This document shows positions 59,778 to 64,000 of a DNA stretch of 64,000 bases, in pieces (position 1 is the first letter of the stretch; each line of letters begins with the position of its first letter). Position numbers and translations under genes: made by a program. This DNA comes from an uncultured Tateyamaria sp. (GTDB taxonomy: Bacteria > Pseudomonadota > Alphaproteobacteria > Rhodobacterales > Rhodobacteraceae), in NCBI RefSeq assembly GCF_947504105.1, contig NZ_CANNGP010000009.1, positions 1 to 64,000 of the forward strand, in the 5' to 3' direction. The notes under the pieces are model-generated. The model was not told the origin of the DNA, made no database searches, and saw only the letters and a program-made list of their open reading frames with translations.

Positions 59778-59796
59778 TGTTCCTGCTGCGTTGTTG

Positions 59797-62700
59797 TCAA
59801 CTGGCCGCGCCAAGCAGTGCCGCGTTCCCGCCTGAGGCAGTGGTGTCCACGCACACGTGCCGTTCGACGAAGACATGCGCTCTGTCCGGTTGACCCGTAA
59901 TCAAGGGGATGATCGGCCCATTGCGTTTGGCAAGTGCCTTTTCCAATTTGGCGCTCACTGCGTCAACCTCACCCCACCAGATCACACCACCATAGGCGGG
60001 GCCATCGGTCAGCCGTTGTGGATCAATATCGCCTGTCGCCATCACAGCGGTGCCGCCCAGCGCCGTCACAACGGCCATCTGCGCTGCCGCCGCCTCTGGT
60101 CCGGGACCGGCACAAAGCAATGCGGGTCGCGGGTGGCGGCTGTGCACGTTGGATTCGCCTGTGGGGCCGGGAAGTGCTGTGCTGTCCTGTAGCGTTTGGG
60201 AGGTTTGGGGTAGTGCTGGCAATGCGGCGGGTTTGGCCCACGACCCGGATGATGTCGCGCGTGTCTTTGCCCGGAATCGTAGCAGGTAATCCGGTCCGCC
60301 TGCCTTGGGTCCGGTCCCAGACAAACCATGCCCACCGAATGGCTGACTGCCCACGATGGCCCCGATCTGGTTGCGATTGACATAGATGTTGCCCGCCCCG
60401 ATGCGGTCCGTGACATGCTGCACTCGGTCGTCAATGCGCGTGTGTAGTCCAAAGGTCAGGCCATAGCCTGTCTTGTTGATCGCATCGATGACTGCGTCCA
60501 GCGCTTGGGCCTTGTAGGTCGCGATGTGCAGAACGGGTCCGAAGATTTCGCGCTCGATGTCGTCGATCCCCTCGACGCGGATGAGGGCCGGTGCCACGAA
60601 ATGCCCCTCGGTCGAGGTTTTGAGCTGGTGCAGCAGGCGCCCCTCGGTTCGCGCTGTCGCGACATGGGTGTCGATGCCTGCCTGCGCTTCTGCATCTATG
60701 ACCGGGCCCACATCGGTGGCCAGGTGCCACGGCGCGCCAATCCGCAAAGCGTCCATCGCGCCGATCAGCATCTCGGTCAGATGCGGGGCGATGTCCTCTT
60801 GCACATAGAGGCATCGCAGGGCGGAGCAGCGCTGACCCGCAGATTGGAATGCACTTTCAACGATGCTGCGTACGGCTTGTTCGGGGAGGGCGGTGCTGTC
60901 GACAATCATCGCGTTCAGCCCCCCGGTTTCGGCGATCAGAGGTGTGCCGGGTGCTGCATGGTCGGCAAGGTTTGCCCGTATGCGCAATGCGGTCTCGGTC
61001 GAGCCTGTGAAGGCAACGCCGTTGACATCCGGGTGCCCTGTGAGCGCCGCACCGACGTCGCCAGCCCCAAGCAGCAACTGCAGGCTGGCGCGTGGAACCC
61101 CGGCCTCGTGCAACAGGTCGATGGCGCGATATGCGATCAGTGATGTCTGCTCTGCCGATTTGGCGAGAACGGCGTTGCCAGCGCTCAGGGCTGCCGCGAT
61201 CTGGCCGGTAAAGATGGCCAATGGGAAGTTCCACGGGGAAATACAGACAAACGTACCTGCTGGCGACAAGCCGTCTGCTTGCGTTGCGTAGTAGCGCAGG
61301 AAATCCACCGCTTCGCGCAGCTCGGCGACGGCGTCTTGCAGTGTCTTGCCCGCCTCGCGGGCGAGAAGCGCGAACAGTTCGCCAAAATGCGCTTCGTAAA
61401 GATCGGCGGCGGCGGTCAGGATGCGGGCCCGGACTTCGGGTGGTGCGGACCACTGTTCCGCGTCAGCAAAAGCCTGATGCACCATGTTTGGTTTGGCCCA
61501 TATCGCGTTGCCCACCACGTCCTGTGGGTCCGCGGGGTTAAGAATCTGCCTTGGCGCGCCATCGCAGACGCTGACGGTGAGCGACCTTGCATCCCATTGA
61601 TGCCCGGCAAAGCCCTGACGGGCCTTTTCGACCCCTGCAAGGGTCGGTGTGTGCGTCAGGTCGAACCCTTGGGAATTGCGACGTTCCGGCGCGAACAGGG
61701 CAGGCCCGTCGGGGATGGTGATCGCGCTGTCTGCCAGCGCTTCGAACGGATCGGCTGCGACAATTTCGGGCGGCACATCCTCGTCTACAATCTGGTTCAC
61801 GAAGCTGGAGTTGGCACCATTCTCCAAGAGCCGCCGCACAAGGTAAGCCAGCAGATCCCGATGTGCCCCCACAGGCGCATAGATCCGGCACCGGGTCCTG
61901 TTGTCGCGCAGCACCATGCTGTGCAGTGCTTCGCCCATCCCGTGCAGACGTTGGAATTCAAAGGGTTGTTCATCGGCCATATGCAGGATCGCAGCGACCG
62001 TATGTGCGTTGTGCGTGGCAAATTGCGGATAGATGCGGTCCGTCATACCCAGCAGTTTGCGGGCATTGGCGATGTAGGACACATCCGTCGCCGCCTTGCG
62101 TGTAAACACGGGAAAGCCTTCAACACCTTCGACCTGCGCGCGCTTGATCTCGGTATCCCAATAGGCGCCTTTGACCAGCCGCACCATCAGCTTGCGGTCG
62201 TGGCGTGTGGCCATGTCATGGATCGCGTCGATGGCCGTGCCTGCGCGGGGACCATAGGCCTGAACCACGATGCCGAACCCGTCCCATCCGGCCAGTGCAT
62301 TTTCTCGCAGGACCGCATCAATGACCTGAAGGGAAAGCGACAGGCGGTCCGCCTCTTCCGCGTCCACGTTCAGTCCCATTCCCGCCGATGCAGCCAGCAA
62401 GGCCAGAGAACGCAGGCGCGGTACGAGGTCACGCATCACGGCGGCCTCTTGCGCGCGCTCATAGCGCGGGTGCAGAGCCGAGAGCTTGACCGAGATGCCG
62501 GGGTTCTCACGGATGTCCGCGCTGGTGCAGGCCCGCGCGATGCCCGAGATGGCGCGCGAGTAGCTGAGATGGTAGCGCCGTGCATCCGCGTCTGTCAGCG
62601 CCGCCTCGCCCAGCATGTCGTAGGAATAGGTGAAACCCTCGGCCTCCATTCCGGCGGCACGGTCCATCGCGCTGTCAATGTCTTCGCCCAGCACAAACTG

Positions 62701-63228
62701 TCGGCCCATCTCTTTCATGGCGCGGGATACGGCAGCGCGGATAACCGGTTCGCCCAGACGCTTTATGGCCCCGCGCAGGTGGCCGATGGGCCCCGGTTGG
62801 TCATCGTCCAGCACGCGGCCCGTCAGCATCAGTGCCCATGTCGACGCATTCACCAGTGACGATGTCGAATGACCCAGGTGCTTGCCCCAGTTCGATGGCG
62901 CGATCTTGTCCTCGATCAACGCGTCGATCGTATCGGCGTCCGGCACGCGCAAGAGCGCCTCGGCCAGACACATGAGCGCGACACCTTCGTCGGTCGACAG
63001 ACCGTATTCGGCCAGAAATGTTTCCATCAATCCGGGTGCTGCCTGGGTGCGGATGCCTGTCACCAAGTCGGCGGCGCGCGCGCAGATCGATTTGCGGTCT
63101 GCAGTGGACAAGTTGGCCGTCCGGATCAGGTCGGCCAGAACGGCATCGGGGTCCGCATACATACCCTCATCAAGCGATGCGGATTGCTCAAGGTTCATTT
63201 CACGTACCATGGCGCTTTCCTTTTCCAT
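59797..63228 (-). CDS. putA: Bifunctional proline dehydrogenase / L-glutamate gamma-semialdehyde dehydrogenase
   Basis: PRODH motifs LVKGAYWDTEIKRAQ; ALDH motifs FVCISPWNFPLAIFTGQIAAALSAGNAVLAKSAEQT, SAGQRCSALR. Confidence 0.95.
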   Translation of the reverse strand: MEKESAMVREMNLEQSASLDEGMYADPDAVLADLIRTANLSTADRKSICARAADLVTGIRTQAAPGLMETFLAEYGLSTDEGVALMCLAEALLRVPDADTIDALIEDKIAPSNWGKHLGHSTSSLVNASTWALMLTGRVLDDDQPGPIGHLRGAIKRLGEPVIRAAVSRAMKEMGRQFVLGEDIDSAMDRAAGMEAEGFTYSYDMLGEAALTDADARRYHLSYSRAISGIARACTSADIRENPGISVKLSALHPRYERAQEAAVMRDLVPRLRSLALLAASAGMGLNVDAEEADRLSLSLQVIDAVLRENALAGWDGFGIVVQAYGPRAGTAIDAIHDMATRHDRKLMVRLVKGAYWDTEIKRAQVEGVEGFPVFTRKAATDVSYIANARKLLGMTDRIYPQFATHNAHTVAAILHMADEQPFEFQRLHGMGEALHSMVLRDNRTRCRIYAPVGAHRDLLAYLVRRLLENGANSSFVNQIVDEDVPPEIVAADPFEALADSAITIPDGPALFAPERRNSQGFDLTHTPTLAGVEKARQGFAGHQWDARSLTVSVCDGAPRQILNPADPQDVVGNAIWAKPNMVHQAFADAEQWSAPPEVRARILTAAADLYEAHFGELFALLAREAGKTLQDAVAELREAVDFLRYYATQADGLSPAGTFVCISPWNFPLAIFTGQIAAALSAGNAVLAKSAEQTSLIAYRAIDLLHEAGVPRASLQLLLGAGDVGAALTGHPDVNGVAFTGSTETALRIRANLADHAAPGTPLIAETGGLNAMIVDSTALPEQAVRSIVESAFQSAGQRCSALRCLYVQEDIAPHLTEMLIGAMDALRIGAPWHLATDVGPVIDAEAQAGIDTHVATARTEGRLLHQLKTSTEGHFVAPALIRVEGIDDIEREIFGPVLHIATYKAQALDAVIDAINKTGYGLTFGLHTRIDDRVQHVTDRIGAGNIYVNRNQIGAIVGSQPFGGHGLSGTGPKAGGPDYLLRFRAKTRATSSGSWAKPAALPALPQTSQTLQDSTALPGPTGESNVHSRHPRPALLCAGPGPEAAAAQMAVVTALGGTAVMATGDIDPQRLTDGPAYGGVIWWGEVDAVSAKLEKALAKRNGPIIPLITGQPDRAHVFVERHVCVDTTASGGNAALLGAAS

Positions 63229-63265
63229 TTAGATAAGTATATCACCGGTTGGCCGGTCAGAATGA

Positions 63266-63793
63266 TTGAAGTTGGCAAAAATGACAGAACAAATGAATAG
63301 TTTTGGCACAAGCATACAAACCAAGGGACCGAAGGCGTTGGACAAGCTTGACCAATCGATTCTGACAGCCCTTGCCGAAGATGGTCGCATCAGCATCACG
63401 GATCTTGCGACCCGGATTGGTCTGTCGAAGTCTCCTACACAGGCAAGACTGCGACGACTGGAGAAGGCTGGGATCATCATGGGGTATCGCGCACTCCTTG
63501 ATCCGATTTCACTGGGATTGGATCACGTTGCCTTCGTCGAAGTGCGTTTGAGTGATACCCACGAGGCTGCGCTGCGCGCTTTCAATACCGCCGTTCAGCA
63601 GATCCCCGAGATTGAGCAAGCGCATATGATTGCAAGCCATTTCGACTATCTTTTGAAAGTCCGCACCCGGAGCATGGCGCAGTACCGCCAGTTTCTGGGG
63701 GACGTGATTTCGAGCCTGCCGCATGTTGCCTCTACGTCGACCTATGTAGCAATGGAAGCCGTCAAGGAGGTTATGTTGCCCGGGCTTGACTGA
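63266..63793 (+). CDS. Lrp/AsnC-family regulator, likely PutR
   Basis: LDKLDQSILTALAEDGRISITDLATRIGLSKSPTQARLRRLEKAGII; divergent from putA. Confidence 0.85.
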   Translation: MKLAKMTEQMNSFGTSIQTKGPKALDKLDQSILTALAEDGRISITDLATRIGLSKSPTQARLRRLEKAGIIMGYRALLDPISLGLDHVAFVEVRLSDTHEAALRAFNTAVQQIPEIEQAHMIASHFDYLLKVRTRSMAQYRQFLGDVISSLPHVASTSTYVAMEAVKEVMLPGLD

Positions 63794-63837
63794 TTATTTG
63801 GCTTGACCGTTCAGCTCTGTGCATCATCCTTGCGTTG

Positions 63838-64000
63838 ATGAGATATGTGATCGCCGTCCTTTTGTTTTCCACCCCTGCATGGGCCGAGACCTGCCCGCCA
63901 GCGCCCGATATCTCGGTCGAGTTGGAGGTTCTGATTAACGAGGCCAACGCTGCGCCCGACGAACGCAGCGGGCAAGCCGTGTCAGACAGGATGTGGCAGC
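63838..64000 (+). CDS. Start of a secreted/periplasmic protein, truncated by window end
   Basis: MRYVIAVLLFSTPAWAETCPPAPDISVELEVLINEANAAPDERSGQAVSDRMWQ.. open to the edge. Confidence 0.5.
   Translation, partial: MRYVIAVLLFSTPAWAETCPPAPDISVELEVLINEANAAPDERSGQAVSDRMWQ

Noticed and set aside
61279-62859. 526-aa plus-strand ORF opposite putA
   Set aside because: Shadow ORF of putA; no domain features.
1-64000. CRISPR array or cas genes
   Set aside because: No regularly spaced direct repeats with unique spacers and no Cas-like products seen; the only short repeat array (17.9-18.05 kb) is palindromic with 5-27 bp gaps.

Overview
64 kb of an alphaproteobacterial chromosome that looks like Rhodobacteraceae/Roseobacter by protein content. 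(1) 0-10 kb: TRAP transporter / amino-acid catabolism cluster. (2) 10.2-16.8 kb: mosaic accessory segment bounded by degraded IS66 and IS3 pieces. It carries a compact minus-strand RiPP-like operon: a 66-aa precursor with six tandem (G/A)HARSL-type units, a radical SAM/SPASM maturase resembling the cyclophane-forming FxsB/GrrM/XyeB type, a 2OG-Fe(II)/phytanoyl-CoA-dioxygenase-like enzyme, an M17 leucyl aminopeptidase and a LysE exporter. This is my main candidate for an undescribed system. (3) 16,867-27,622: a 10.76 kb element integrated in tRNA-Cys(GCA), with 48-bp perfect direct repeats as att sites. It encodes integrase, an AlpA-like protein, HNH proteins, terminase, HK97-type capsid, protease, connectors and portal, but no recognisable tail or lysis genes. 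This layout fits a capsid-forming phage satellite (cf-PICI-like). It also holds a phased array of 17-bp palindromes. (4) 27.6-64 kb: mostly ordinary core/housekeeping genes (pcm, tolC-like, efp, ABC exporters, ygfZ, hisC-like, valS, orphan form-II coxL-like, metF/metR, suhB-like, putA/Lrp). All assignments come from reading the sequence and supplied translations; no database search was run.
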